The notes under the pieces were generated by a model, which was not told the DNA's origin, did not search any database, and saw only the letters and a list, made by a program, of their open reading frames with translations. This document shows, piece after piece, positions 1-8,594 of a stretch of 64,000 nucleotides of DNA. A program made the translations under genes and the position numbers. Positions within the stretch are counted from its first letter, which is position 1, and every line of letters starts with the position of its first letter. The DNA is from Bradyrhizobium sp. SRS-191 (GTDB lineage Bacteria; Pseudomonadota; Alphaproteobacteria; Rhizobiales; Xanthobacteraceae): the NCBI RefSeq assembly GCF_024586915.1, contig NZ_JANBVS010000005.1:124001-188000 (forward strand). Reading direction: 5' to 3'.

Positions 1-351
1 GACACGCGCCGCCATCGCGCCACGGCGCTCGCGAATTTCGCCGAACTGCGAGGCGAAATTGGTGTCCTCGATGCGCGCCAGCGGCTGGTCCTTCTCGACG
101 ATCGCGCCCTCCTGCACCAGGAGATCGGCGATGATGCCGCCTTCGAGCGACTGCACCACCTGGGTCTGACGCGACGGCACGACCTTGCCGTTGCCGCGCT
201 TGACCTCGTCGAGCACGGCGAAATGCGCCCAGATGAGGAAGGTGAAGAACAGGCCGAGCGAGGCGAACAGCAGCATCCGCGCCGTCTTCGGCGTGCGCAG
301 CTCGATGGCCGCGCGGATGTCGTTGGAGAAGGCGAAATCACTGTGCGACAT
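1..351 (-). CDS. HlyD-family type I secretion membrane-fusion protein (3' part outside window)
   Basis: The ATG at 351 begins one base after the stop of the ABC exporter gene, so the two are cotranscribed. The 117 visible residues show a short cytoplasmic head, one membrane segment at about residues 22-42 (MLLFASLGLFFTFLIWAHF) and the start of the periplasmic biotinyl-lipoyl hairpin with the family motif VVQSLEGGII. Such adaptors bridge an inner-membrane ABC exporter and a TolC-like channel. The rest of the gene lies beyond the left edge. The substrate is not visible. Confidence 0.9.
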   Translation of the reverse strand, partial: MSHSDFAFSNDIRAAIELRTPKTARMLLFASLGLFFTFLIWAHFAVLDEVKRGNGKVVPSRQTQVVQSLEGGIIADLLVQEGAIVEKDQPLARIEDTNFASQFGEIRERRGAMAARV

Positions 352-352
352 G

Positions 353-2650
353 TTACTTCGCGCCCTGCACCGGCTTCACTGCCATGGTCACGCCCTGTGC
401 TGCCGCGGGCGGCTGCGGACGCAGCATGGTGAGGATCTGCGCGGTCGGCCCGTCGGCGACGATCTTGCCGGAGTCGAACACGAGGATGCGGTCGACCAGC
501 GACAACAGCGACGGCCGATGCGTCGAGACGATGATCGACATCTCGCCGGCCTTGTCGCCCTTGGCCAGGACCTTCAGCCGCTCGAGGAATTCGCCCTCGC
601 TGCGGACGTCGAAATGCGCGGTCGGCTCGTCGAGAAACAGCACGCGCGGCTTGCGGATGAGAACGCGGGCAAGCCCGATCGCCTGCTTCTGGCCACCCGA
701 CAGACTGCGGCCACCCTCGGCGATCATCATCTCATAGCCCTGCGGATGGCCGGCGATGAAGGTCTCGACGCCGGCGAGCCGCGCCGCCTCCAGCACCTCC
801 TCATCGGTCGCTGCGGGACGGCCGAGCGTGATGTTGTCGCGCAGCTTGCCGTAGAACAGGTCAGTATCCTGCAGCACGAAGCCGATGCCGGCGCGCAGAT
901 CCGCCGGGTCATATTGCTGGATGTCGATGCCGTCGATCAGGATCGAGCCTTCGGTCGGCGGATAGAATGCGGTCGCGAGGCGGCCGACCGTGGTCTTGCC
1001 GGAGCCGACGCGGCCGATGATGCCGATCTTCTCGCCGGGCTTGATGTCGAAGGAGACGTTGTCGAGCGCCTTGGCCTGGCTTCCCGGATAGGAGAAGCTG
1101 ACATTCTTGAACTGGATGCGGCCCTGCTTGATCTCGCGCGCGACGTAGATCTTTTCCGGCGGCCGCTCGCGGTCCAGCGACATCAGCCGGTCGATCGAGC
1201 GCAGCGCCGATGTGGTCTGGGTGAAGCGCGTCATCAGCCCGGCGATGCCGGCGATCGGACCGAGCACGCGGCCGGACAGCATGTTGGCCGCGACCAGCGC
1301 GCCGACCGAGAGCTTGCCGTCGAGGATCAGGAACACGCCGACCACCACCAGCAGCAGGCTGCACAGCTGGCTGGCCACGGACGCCGCGGTCATCGCCATC
1401 GAGGCCCAGAACTGCACGTCCTCGCTGGAGCGCGCCTGTGCCGCCACCGAGCGCTCCCACACCGTCTGCACCCGGCTCTCGCCGGCCACCGCGCGGACGG
1501 TCTCCATGCCGTTCAGCGATTCCACCAGGATGCCATGCCGCGCCGCCGACTGCGCCTGCATCTTGCGCATCGCCTTGTCGAGCGGCCGCTGGATCAGAAG
1601 GCCGACCGCGATCATCACCGGCAGCATCAAGAACGGAATCCAGGCGATGGGGCCTGCGATGACGAACAGCACGATGATGAACACGACCGCGAACAGCATG
1701 TCGGTCGCCGACACCACGGTGCCGGAGGTGAAGAATTCGCGGACCGAGTCGAAGTCGCGCATCTGGTTGGCGAGGATGCCGACCGACGGAGGCCGCTTGT
1801 CCATCTTCAGCGCCATCACGTGCTCGAAGATATTGGCGGCCAGCACCACGTCGATCTTCTTGCCTGTCATGTCGATGATGCGGCTGCGCACTACCTTGAG
1901 CAGGAAGTCGAAGCCGATGGCGAGCGCAAGGCCGATGCCGAGCGCCACCAGCGACGGGATGGCGCCGTTCGGAATGACGCGGTCGTAGACGCTCATCGTG
2001 AACAGCGGCGCGGCCAGCGCCAGGATGTTGACGATGAAGGCAGCGATCGCGACGTGTCCATAATTCGCGCCGAAACGGCTGACGATGGACCAGAACCAAT
2101 GGGTCTTCGGCACCTCGCCGGCGGCATCGACGCGCGCATCGGCGACCGCGGCAGGCCGCACGAGATAGGCAAAGCCGACATAGCGGGCCGCAACCGCCTC
2201 GAAGCGCTCGATCGCGGGGGCTTCGTTGTGCGAGGGGTCGACGATGGTGACGCGGCCGGCCGCCTCATCGACGGTCAGCAGGATGCGGGTGGTGCCGTCA
2301 TGAAACATCAGCACGCACGGCAGCACCAAAGCAGGAATCTCGCTGAGCGGCCGTTCGACGAGTTGCGCCTCGAGTCCGGCGCGGCGCGCAGCGCGATCGT
2401 AAAGGCCGATGGTGAGCACGCCGGTGTCGAGCGGCAAACCCGACAGCAGCGCGCTGCGGCTCAGCGCTCGGCCGTGATGGGCCGCGAGATAGAGCAGACT
2501 ATCACTGAGAGGATCAGAAGCCGGTGCGGATACGCCGGGCGGCGGCAACACGGGCGCCTCTTCCAGCTCAAATCTGGTCGGACGAATATTCAACGACGCC
2601 TCAAAAATCCAGCGGGCCAGCCAGGCAACGCGCGCCTGCGCCCAGCGCAT
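353..2650 (-). CDS. Type I secretion ABC exporter (LapB/HlyB-like permease-ATPase)
   Basis: This 765-residue protein has the full exporter layout. Residues ~50-180 form a C39-peptidase-like region with no catalytic Cys, as in exporters of RTX proteins and LapA-type adhesins, where it binds substrate rather than cutting a leader. Residues ~190-480 are the transmembrane domain. Residues ~505-745 are the nucleotide-binding domain with Walker A GRVGSGKTT, signature LSGGQKQ, Walker B VLFLDEP and H-loop STHRPS. It sits between a TolC-like gene and the HlyD gene on the same strand, completing a secretion apparatus. The start is the first ATG; the first ~45 residues are not conserved, so a later start is possible. 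Confidence 0.93.
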   Translation of the reverse strand: MRWAQARVAWLARWIFEASLNIRPTRFELEEAPVLPPPGVSAPASDPLSDSLLYLAAHHGRALSRSALLSGLPLDTGVLTIGLYDRAARRAGLEAQLVERPLSEIPALVLPCVLMFHDGTTRILLTVDEAAGRVTIVDPSHNEAPAIERFEAVAARYVGFAYLVRPAAVADARVDAAGEVPKTHWFWSIVSRFGANYGHVAIAAFIVNILALAAPLFTMSVYDRVIPNGAIPSLVALGIGLALAIGFDFLLKVVRSRIIDMTGKKIDVVLAANIFEHVMALKMDKRPPSVGILANQMRDFDSVREFFTSGTVVSATDMLFAVVFIIVLFVIAGPIAWIPFLMLPVMIAVGLLIQRPLDKAMRKMQAQSAARHGILVESLNGMETVRAVAGESRVQTVWERSVAAQARSSEDVQFWASMAMTAASVASQLCSLLLVVVGVFLILDGKLSVGALVAANMLSGRVLGPIAGIAGLMTRFTQTTSALRSIDRLMSLDRERPPEKIYVAREIKQGRIQFKNVSFSYPGSQAKALDNVSFDIKPGEKIGIIGRVGSGKTTVGRLATAFYPPTEGSILIDGIDIQQYDPADLRAGIGFVLQDTDLFYGKLRDNITLGRPAATDEEVLEAARLAGVETFIAGHPQGYEMMIAEGGRSLSGGQKQAIGLARVLIRKPRVLFLDEPTAHFDVRSEGEFLERLKVLAKGDKAGEMSIIVSTHRPSLLSLVDRILVFDSGKIVADGPTAQILTMLRPQPPAAAQGVTMAVKPVQGAK

Positions 2651-2763
2651 TGTGCTAATGATTGTCGTTTAGCCCAATTCTGTGGCTACGCCCCAGGTTT
2701 TTCGGGGCTTTCGCCGGTAGCAGGGTGAGTATGTGGCAGCACAGTAAATGCGAAAATGAGAAA

Positions 2764-2793
2764 GGCCGGCGCGGTCTGCGCCAGCCTTTTTAT
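2764..2793 (-). terminator. Rho-independent terminator after the TolC-like gene
   Basis: GGCTGGCGC and GCGCCGGCC (minus strand) pair around AGACC with one mismatch and are followed by TTTCTC. The plus strand also has a T-run (CCTTTTTA), so the element may work in both directions. It lies between the TolC-like gene and the ABC gene. Confidence 0.65.
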
Positions 2794-2802
2794 TCATCCT
2801 AA

Positions 2803-4362
2803 CTATTTCGGTGCCGGGCCACCGTAGCCGCCGTACTTGCCCGACGTGACGAAGAGGGGCGAGTCCGCAGGATCGCTCGAGGCCCAGCGATCGCCGAAGG
2901 TGATCGGCGTGGGCTGCTTCGCCGCACCGTCCTGGCCGAACATCGGCACCGGACCTGCAGCGTTCAGCGGCTCCGGTCCCGGCGACGGCGCGCTCAGTCG
3001 CACCGGCGGCAGGCGATAACCGATGAAGCCACCAGACGCGTCGAGCGGCTCGGTCTCCGGCGGGTGGCCGGTCTTCAGATAGGCCAGCATCTGCCCCATC
3101 GCGGCGAGCAGCTGATAGTCCGCGAACACGACGACTCCGCGCGCCGACACCAGCGACACGTTGGCGTTGAAGTACTGGTTCTGCGAGTTCAAGAGATCGA
3201 TCAGCGTGCGCTGGCCGAGCTCGTATTCCTTGTTGTAGGCGACGAAGGTGCGGCGGGCAGCCTCGACGTCACGGACCAGGGCCCCCACACGATCAGCGGT
3301 GATGATCCGGGCCGCCCAGGCCTTGTCGATCGACTCCAGCGCATCACGCTGCAGCCGGGCATGCTTCTGCTGCTCCTGGATCATGCGCTGCGCGGCCTCT
3401 TCACGGCGCCACGAGTTCTGGCCGCCGTTGAAGATGTCCCAGGACGCCACGACCTTGCCGCTCACCTCGTCATAGCGATTGTTGTAGGTGACCGACTCCT
3501 TGCCGGTGGTCGCGCGTCCCTCGAGCGAGACCGTCGGCAGGAAGCTTCCCGTGGTGGCATCGAAGCCACGCTTGGCGGCGGTCACGTCGGCTGCGGCGGC
3601 ACGCAGCGTCGGATTGAACTTGTAGGCGATGTCCAGCGACTCCGCCTTGTCCCGCGGCAGGTCCGGCAGACGGCCGGGGAAGCGCAGATTGTACGGCTCG
3701 ACGCCGACGACCTTGCGATACTTCGCCCGCGCCACTTCCAGGCTGAGACGGAATTCCTCGAGCACGGCCTGCGCTGCGGCGACGCGCTCTTCCGCCTGCT
3801 GCGTATCGCCCTCGCCGGCCCGGCCACCCTGGAAGCGCGCCAGCACGTTCTTGCGCAGCTCGAGATGGACCTTGAGGTTCTTGTCGGCCAAGCCGACCAG
3901 CGTGGTGTAGCGCACCACGTCCACATAGGCCTCGGCGGCGTCGAGCCCGATCAGCTCGGTACGCTCGAGCACGCGGAACGCAGCCGCATCCACGCGCGCA
4001 GCCTGTCGCCACACTTCGTTGATGGAGGAAAATCCATCGAACAGCAGCTGGCGCACGACCACGCTGGCCTCACGGCCGCGCAAATAGCGACCATTATTGT
4101 TCGGCGCTGGCGTGACATATTGCTTGAGCATTTCAGGTCCGGCGCTCGCATCGAGCCGGACCTGCGGGAGCAGGGTTCCCTGCTGCTGGCGAAGCTCCGA
4201 TTCCGTGGCGCGACGATTGGCTGCCGCCTCGCCGACGCCCGGATTGGTCTTCACCGCCTGATTGATGGCGTCTTGAATCGTGAAAGGTTCTGCCCCAAAC
4301 GCCGGGCTAAAGCCCATTCCCACGACACAAATGAAACCGAGTGAATGTATGATCTTCAACAT
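2803..4362 (-). CDS. TolC-family outer-membrane efflux protein
   Basis: This 519-residue protein has a signal peptide cut near FSPAFGAEP, then two outer-membrane efflux repeats starting with FTIQDAINQAVKTNPGV and LDIAYKFNPTLRAAAADV. The long helical stretches and YELGQRTLIDLLNSQNQY are diagnostic of TolC/OEP proteins. The C-terminal ~90 residues are Pro/Gly-rich and not conserved. It is the outer-membrane channel for the exporter genes that follow on the same strand, although a terminator-like hairpin lies between them, so it may be expressed separately. Confidence 0.92.
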   Translation of the reverse strand: MLKIIHSLGFICVVGMGFSPAFGAEPFTIQDAINQAVKTNPGVGEAAANRRATESELRQQQGTLLPQVRLDASAGPEMLKQYVTPAPNNNGRYLRGREASVVVRQLLFDGFSSINEVWRQAARVDAAAFRVLERTELIGLDAAEAYVDVVRYTTLVGLADKNLKVHLELRKNVLARFQGGRAGEGDTQQAEERVAAAQAVLEEFRLSLEVARAKYRKVVGVEPYNLRFPGRLPDLPRDKAESLDIAYKFNPTLRAAAADVTAAKRGFDATTGSFLPTVSLEGRATTGKESVTYNNRYDEVSGKVVASWDIFNGGQNSWRREEAAQRMIQEQQKHARLQRDALESIDKAWAARIITADRVGALVRDVEAARRTFVAYNKEYELGQRTLIDLLNSQNQYFNANVSLVSARGVVVFADYQLLAAMGQMLAYLKTGHPPETEPLDASGGFIGYRLPPVRLSAPSPGPEPLNAAGPVPMFGQDGAAKQPTPITFGDRWASSDPADSPLFVTSGKYGGYGGPAPK

Positions 4363-4492
4363 ACAGGATCGGTAACAAAGCCGCGATCAACCCGCAAGGA
4401 ACCCCGCCACACTTCCGGCGAAAAATCGACGCGATGTTGCAGATTGGCGACTCTGCGTTGCAACCGGAGAAATTTCTAATCTTTATCAAGAA

Positions 4493-4578
4493 TGGTGGGG
4501 GAGGCAGGACTCGAACCTGCGAAGCCATGAGGCGGCTGATTTACAGTCAGCTCCCTTTGCCACTCGGGACACTCCCCC
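4493..4578 (-). tRNA. tRNA-Tyr (GTA anticodon), CCA encoded
   Basis: On the minus strand the acceptor GGGGGAG pairs with CTCCCCC and is followed by ACCA. The anticodon arm holds CTGTAAA with anticodon GTA. The variable arm is long, as expected for a class II tRNA-Tyr, and the T-arm reads GGTTCGAGTCC. Length is 86 nt with CCA. Confidence 0.97.
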
Positions 4579-4810
4579 GTATCGATGGCAGTTGAAGGCC
4601 GGCCGCGGAAAACAGCGGTTGAGTGACCATCAGCGCCATGAAGACGGTAAGGCCGGGGGCCCGGATGAAGGGGCGCGCGCGACCGGGGCCCTTATGATCG
4701 AACCGGCCCCTCAAAGTCAACCAAGGGACGACGATTTTTCCCAAGCCGGTTTTTCCAAGCCGCCGGTGCCAAATTGCCAGAATCCGCCGGCCGTGACAGA
4801 AGCTCACGCC

Positions 4811-5653
4811 ATGAGCGAACGTGACCGCAAGCCCCCTTTTCGCCGCCAAGGCGGCAAATCTCCCGGCAGATTTTCCGGCAAGCCGCGCGGATTCGAGCGA
4901 CCGCACGGCCGGTGGGAGCGCGAGGCCGGCTCGGATGGTCCGGTCATCCTCTATGGCTGGCACACCGTGAGCTTGGCGCTGGCCAATCCGAACCGGACCA
5001 TCCGCAAGCTCTATCTGACCGAGAACGCCGCGCGCCGGCTTGCCGATGAAGGCATCGAGACGCGGGTCACGCCCGAAATCGTCCGTCCCGGCCAGATCGA
5101 CCAGCGGCTCGGCCCCGACGCCGTGCACCAGGGCCTGCTCGCCGAGGCCGATCCCCTGCCCTCGCCCGACATCGACACGCTGGCTCCCGAGGGCCTGATC
5201 CTGGTGCTCGACCAGATCACCGATCCCCATAACGTCGGCGCCATCCTGCGCTCGGCGGCCGCCTTCGATGTCAAGGCCATCGTGACCACCGCGCGGCATA
5301 GCCCGGAGGCGACCGGCGTGCTGGCCAAATCCGCTTCGGGCGCGCTCGAGCTGGTGCCGATCATCACCGTGCAGAACCTCGCCCGCGCCCTGACCCGGCT
5401 CAACGAGCGCGGCTTCCAGACCGTGGGGCTCGACAGCGCCGGTGACGCCGACATCGCGTCGGTGCCCCTGCGCCAGCCGCTGGCGCTCGTGCTGGGCGCC
5501 GAGGGAAAGGGCCTGCGCCAGCTCACGCGCGAGACCTGCAGCGTGGTGGCGCGGCTCGACATGCCCGGCGCGATCAAGAGCCTCAATGTCTCCAACGCCG
5601 CAGTGCTCGCACTCTATGTCGGCGCGAGCCGGCTCGGACTGATGGCCAAATGA
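4811..5653 (+). CDS. rlmB: 23S rRNA 2'-O-methyltransferase, TrmH/SpoU family (RlmB-like)
   Basis: This SPOUT-fold enzyme transfers a methyl group from S-adenosylmethionine to a ribose 2'-OH; RlmB modifies G2251 of 23S rRNA. The 280-residue protein has a basic N-terminal tail, an RNA-binding substrate domain from LYGWHTVSLAL, and three SpoU motifs: DPHNVGAILRSA, LVLGAEGKGL and MPGAIKSLNVSNAA, which form the knotted SAM site. I chose ATG 4811 (MSERDRKPPF) because the open frame upstream runs back toward the tRNA and shows no conserved sequence. The assignment to rlmB rather than trmH rests on the N-terminal domain and the length. Confidence 0.9.
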   Translation: MSERDRKPPFRRQGGKSPGRFSGKPRGFERPHGRWEREAGSDGPVILYGWHTVSLALANPNRTIRKLYLTENAARRLADEGIETRVTPEIVRPGQIDQRLGPDAVHQGLLAEADPLPSPDIDTLAPEGLILVLDQITDPHNVGAILRSAAAFDVKAIVTTARHSPEATGVLAKSASGALELVPIITVQNLARALTRLNERGFQTVGLDSAGDADIASVPLRQPLALVLGAEGKGLRQLTRETCSVVARLDMPGAIKSLNVSNAAVLALYVGASRLGLMAK

Positions 5654-5656
5654 CGA

Positions 5657-5687
5657 AACGCCCGCGCGCAGGCTGCGCACGGGCGTT
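5657..5687 (+). terminator. Hairpin after rlmB
   Basis: AACGCCCGCGCGCAG pairs with CTGCGCACGGGCGTT around one base, with a single mismatch, three bases after the stop codon. There is no clear T-run. It also lies 25 bases from the stop of the convergent minus-strand gene, so it probably serves both. Confidence 0.6.
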
Positions 5688-5711
5688 CGCGACGGGGATT
5701 GACCTGGTAGA

Positions 5712-6209
5712 TCAGTAGTAGCGGCGCAGCACGCGGCGGCCGTGATAGTAAGACGAGGCGCCCCAGCGATAGCCGCCATGCGGCTGGGCGTAGACCACTT
5801 CAGGCGCGACGCGGGTCGCCTCATAGGCGTGGTGGCGGTGATGATAGCGATACACCGGCAGCGCGCGCTCCTCATAGGCCGGATACGGGGCGAACGCACC
5901 GGGACCGCTATAGGTCGGGCCCTGGTTCACATAATAATATTGGCGGGTCGGCTCCGGCAGGCGCTCATAGGTGGCGCCGCAGCTGCCGCAGCCGGCCGCG
6001 CCATAGGTGTAGCCGGGCTGATAGGTATAGGTCGGCTGATAGGTGACCGTCGGCTGGTACGTCACGGTCGGCTGGTAGGTGACGGCCGGCGCGCACGGGC
6101 TCGCATAGCCGCACGGCGCGCAGGACGAATAGCCGCAGGCCATGGCGGGCGCGCTGCCGGCGACGGCAAGGCCGGCGATGGCGACAAGTCCTGAAATCAT
6201 ATGACGCAT
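5712..6209 (-). CDS. Secreted Tyr/Pro repeat protein, function unknown
   Basis: The 165-residue product has a clear signal peptide (cut near APAMACG), a Cys-rich stretch (CGYSSCAPCG) and then consecutive copies of VTYQPT ending in TYTYQPGYTYG. A second Cys motif (CGSCG) and a Tyr/His-rich C-terminus ending RRVLRRYY follow. The codon pattern and position between clear genes support it being real. I recognise no enzyme domain. Low-complexity Tyr/Pro repeats of this kind suggest an envelope-associated structural role, but that is inference. Confidence 0.75.
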   Translation of the reverse strand: MRHMISGLVAIAGLAVAGSAPAMACGYSSCAPCGYASPCAPAVTYQPTVTYQPTVTYQPTYTYQPGYTYGAAGCGSCGATYERLPEPTRQYYYVNQGPTYSGPGAFAPYPAYEERALPVYRYHHRHHAYEATRVAPEVVYAQPHGGYRWGASSYYHGRRVLRRYY

Positions 6210-6263
6210 TACTCTCTCCTGATGATCTGATTTTTGTTTGATCTCGTTGTCGACGATTGGATT

Positions 6264-6725
6264 CTAACGACGATAGTCTGGAGGCCGATTACCGTAGCCG
6301 CGCGGGCCGCCGCCCTCCGGCGCGACGATCACCGCGGGTGGATACATCGGCACCGCCGGCTCGGCCGGCTGCATCTGCGACTCCGCGCCCCAGGAGCGGG
6401 AATAGCTTTCAGCCGGCTTCGGCAGCTTGCGGTTGGCCGGCGGCTCGATCTCCATCCGGCCATAGCCGGGCGTCGATCCGAGCGTCGGATAGTAGTGACC
6501 GACATGGGGCTCGGGCTCGACCAGACGGCCGCCATAGACCTGCGGCTGCATGTAGTTGCCCCGACCGAGACCGTACTGGCCTTCGACGACGGCGTAGGAG
6601 GCATCGATGCCGTTGATCACGACCGGCACGCCCGGCCGTTGCGGAATCACGATCTCGAACCCCTCGCTCGCGAGCGAGGCGGACGCCGTCCCGATCAAGA
6701 TCGCAAGAGCCGTTGCAATACGCAT
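6264..6725 (-). CDS. Secreted Pro-rich protein, function unknown
   Basis: The 153-residue protein starts MRIATALAILIG with a signal peptide cut near SASLASEG. The mature part begins FEIVIPQRPGVPVVINGIDA, a stretch I associate with small conserved Bradyrhizobium periplasmic proteins, and ends in a Pro/Gly/Tyr-rich tail (GPRGYGNRPPDYRR). ATG 6725 was preferred to the ATG 51 bases upstream because only the later start leaves a proper signal peptide. No known domain is visible. Confidence 0.75.
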   Translation of the reverse strand: MRIATALAILIGTASASLASEGFEIVIPQRPGVPVVINGIDASYAVVEGQYGLGRGNYMQPQVYGGRLVEPEPHVGHYYPTLGSTPGYGRMEIEPPANRKLPKPAESYSRSWGAESQMQPAEPAVPMYPPAVIVAPEGGGPRGYGNRPPDYRR

Positions 6726-7012
6726 GAATTCACGCCCGGGTTGCCACGCTACAAATACCGCAACGCGCCTCGCCATGGGTTAAGCGCGCGGATCAATCTG
6801 CCGGTAAGGCTAACGCGCAGGCCATTCGTTCGGGTTAAGGCGTCCGGCGAGTTCGCGGCGGAAGGTTAATGCCCGCTCATCAGCCGAGCGCGTCAGAACC
6901 AGCCGAAAATCTCCGAGCGCACGGTACGTGCCCTGCAAAAACATCGTGATCACTGCGGAACGGCAAAGCCCGCTTGTACTTAGCAGTCGGGGCGCAACGA
7001 CGGAGTCATTCC

Positions 7013-7489
7013 ATGATCAGATCTGCAATTCTCGGGGCTGCCGTGCTCGCGACGGCGCTGGCCGCACCGGCCATGGCGCGCGACATGCACCACCGCCACC
7101 ACATGGCCCGCCACGACGCTGCTCGCCAAGACGCCGCGATGATGCAGCAGCGCGCCGACGGCGGCTGGAATAATGGTTGGAATAACGATTGGAATCGCCG
7201 GGGCACCGGCTTCTGGCCGGCCGATGTCGCCGCCGGCGCAGTCGGCGCCGCCGCAGGCGTGGCTGGGGCTGCCATCGGCACCGCCGGCGCCATCGCCACG
7301 GCGCCGTTCCGCACGGCGGACGCCTATGCCTACGATCCCGGCCCGTACCGCTTCGACCAGCCGACCTATGATCGCGGCCAGCTCGGCTACTACGGCGACT
7401 GGAACAGCTACGCCACCCGCAACGGCCTGGTCTGCCGTCCGGGCACGATGTTCAAGGGCGGCGACGGGCTGATGCACATCTGCCAGTAA
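7013..7489 (+). CDS. Secreted Gly/Ala-rich protein, function unknown
   Basis: The 158-residue protein starts MIRSAILGAAVLATALAA and has a signal peptide cut near PAMARD. A His-rich segment (MHHRHHMARHD), an Asn/Trp run (GWNNGWNNDWN) and a central Gly/Ala helix-like stretch follow. The C-terminus has two cysteines in LVCRPGTMFKGGDGLMHICQ, possibly one disulfide. ATG 7013 gives the signal peptide directly. A strong terminator follows. No function can be assigned. Confidence 0.8.
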   Translation: MIRSAILGAAVLATALAAPAMARDMHHRHHMARHDAARQDAAMMQQRADGGWNNGWNNDWNRRGTGFWPADVAAGAVGAAAGVAGAAIGTAGAIATAPFRTADAYAYDPGPYRFDQPTYDRGQLGYYGDWNSYATRNGLVCRPGTMFKGGDGLMHICQ

Positions 7490-7515
7490 TCCCGGATCAC
7501 TGCTCCGGCTCGACG

Positions 7516-7542
7516 AAGGGCGGCCTCACGGCCGCCCTTTTT
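7516..7542 (+). terminator. Rho-independent terminator
   Basis: AAGGGCGGCC and GGCCGCCCTT form a perfect 10-bp stem around TCAC, followed by TTT, 27 bases after the stop of the secreted-protein gene. Confidence 0.85.
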
Positions 7543-7670
7543 CGATCTGGCGTCCCGATTGGAGCTCGCGCGACGGCAGTAGCTTCGGCCCATCAACTCT
7601 GGTAGGACGCGCTTCGGAGGCCCTTGCCGGGACGGCAGGCACACCTCCGCCACCATCCGAAGGCGCATTC

Positions 7671-7745
7671 GCCGGCTTAGCTCAGCGGTAGAGCAGCGGT
7701 TTTGTAAACCGAAGGTCGGGGGTTCAATCCCCTCAGCCGGCACCA
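7671..7745 (+). tRNA. tRNA-Thr (TGT anticodon), CCA encoded
   Basis: The acceptor GCCGGC pairs with GCCGGC before ACCA. The D-arm reads AGCTCAGCGGTAGAGC. The anticodon loop TTTGTAA carries TGT. The T-arm is GGGGGTTCAATCCCC. Length is 75 nt with CCA. No integrase or attachment-site duplication is visible next to it. Confidence 0.96.
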
Positions 7746-7785
7746 TCCGCCATGGCGCTGGGCGCGCCCCTCTTGAGCCCGAAAA

Positions 7786-8400
7786 TCAATTCGCCCTGGG
7801 CTTGATCGCCGCCGCAGGCAACTTCACGCCCCCGGCCGCCGGCTTCGGCGCGGCCCATTCCGGATCGGACACGGGCCCACCGCCCTCCCCGGTCGCGGCG
7901 ACGAGCTGACCGGGGACCAGATCAGTCACCTGAGCCCAGCCTTGGGTGGCGCAGAACAGGCCGAGCAGGCAGCCTTTGACCGCCAGCGTTCTCGGTCCCT
8001 CGCGCCAGATGGTCACACCGTAGGTCTTGCCGTCCTCGGCGTTGTACACCTCGCCGGCGTAGCGGCCGTCGGCATTCAGCTTCAGGCCGAGCAGCATCTG
8101 ATGTCCGAGCAGCAGGCGGTTGCGTTTGGCCGGATCGGGATTGAGGCGGTCTCGGAACGCCTGGCCCTTGGCATCGGCGGTTTCTTTGGCCCACACGACG
8201 TAGCCACAGACGCGGTCCGGCGCCGATCCGCAGCGCTCGATGCGAATGCGGGCGCGGCCGTCCTCGGTCAGCCAGGTGCCGAGCGGATCGCTGATCGGTG
8301 CGGCGTTGCCGCGGCCCTCGGCCATCGACAACAACAGGCTGACCACGATGCGCAAGCTCACACGCAGGACGAATCTCAGAGTCATCTTGACGGACCTCAT
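7786..8400 (-). CDS. DUF2147-family secreted protein
   Basis: The 204-residue protein has a signal peptide cut near GRGNAAPISD. The DUF2147 core follows: DPLGTWLTEDGRARIRIERC, CGYVVWAK, LLLGHQMLLGLK, GEVYNAEDGKTYGVTIW and LAVKGCLLGLFCATQGWAQV. DUF2147 proteins are small periplasmic beta-rich proteins of unknown function, common in Rhizobiales. ATG 8400 is preceded by GGAGA. The ATG at 8385 is an alternative that shortens the signal peptide by five residues. The C-terminal ~40 residues are an unconserved Ala/Pro tail. Confidence 0.85.
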   Translation of the reverse strand: MRSVKMTLRFVLRVSLRIVVSLLLSMAEGRGNAAPISDPLGTWLTEDGRARIRIERCGSAPDRVCGYVVWAKETADAKGQAFRDRLNPDPAKRNRLLLGHQMLLGLKLNADGRYAGEVYNAEDGKTYGVTIWREGPRTLAVKGCLLGLFCATQGWAQVTDLVPGQLVAATGEGGGPVSDPEWAAPKPAAGGVKLPAAAIKPRAN

Positions 8401-8594
8401 TGTCTCCACGGCTTCAAGCCAGGCGCTGGCGCGGCGGCCGCGCGGCCGGGATTCGCGCTCCGGGCGATCTTTGCCGGCCGATCGTCGACCTTGTGCGATC
8501 GAGCTGCCCGTACCCGCGATTTCGAGGCGGGAGGCGGCGGCAGATGCGCGGCGTGGCGACCCGCAATGATCGCGCCCGCGTGCGGGCTCGCCGC

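Noticed and set aside
185..2728. Very long plus-strand open frame opposite the ABC exporter gene
   Set aside because: It mirrors a clear ABC exporter on the minus strand. Its composition is Arg/Asp/His/Gln-rich with no motif, a typical GC3 shadow.
4493..7745. Genomic island between the two tRNA genes
   Set aside because: No integrase, no duplicated tRNA end and no compositional change; the genes between look native.
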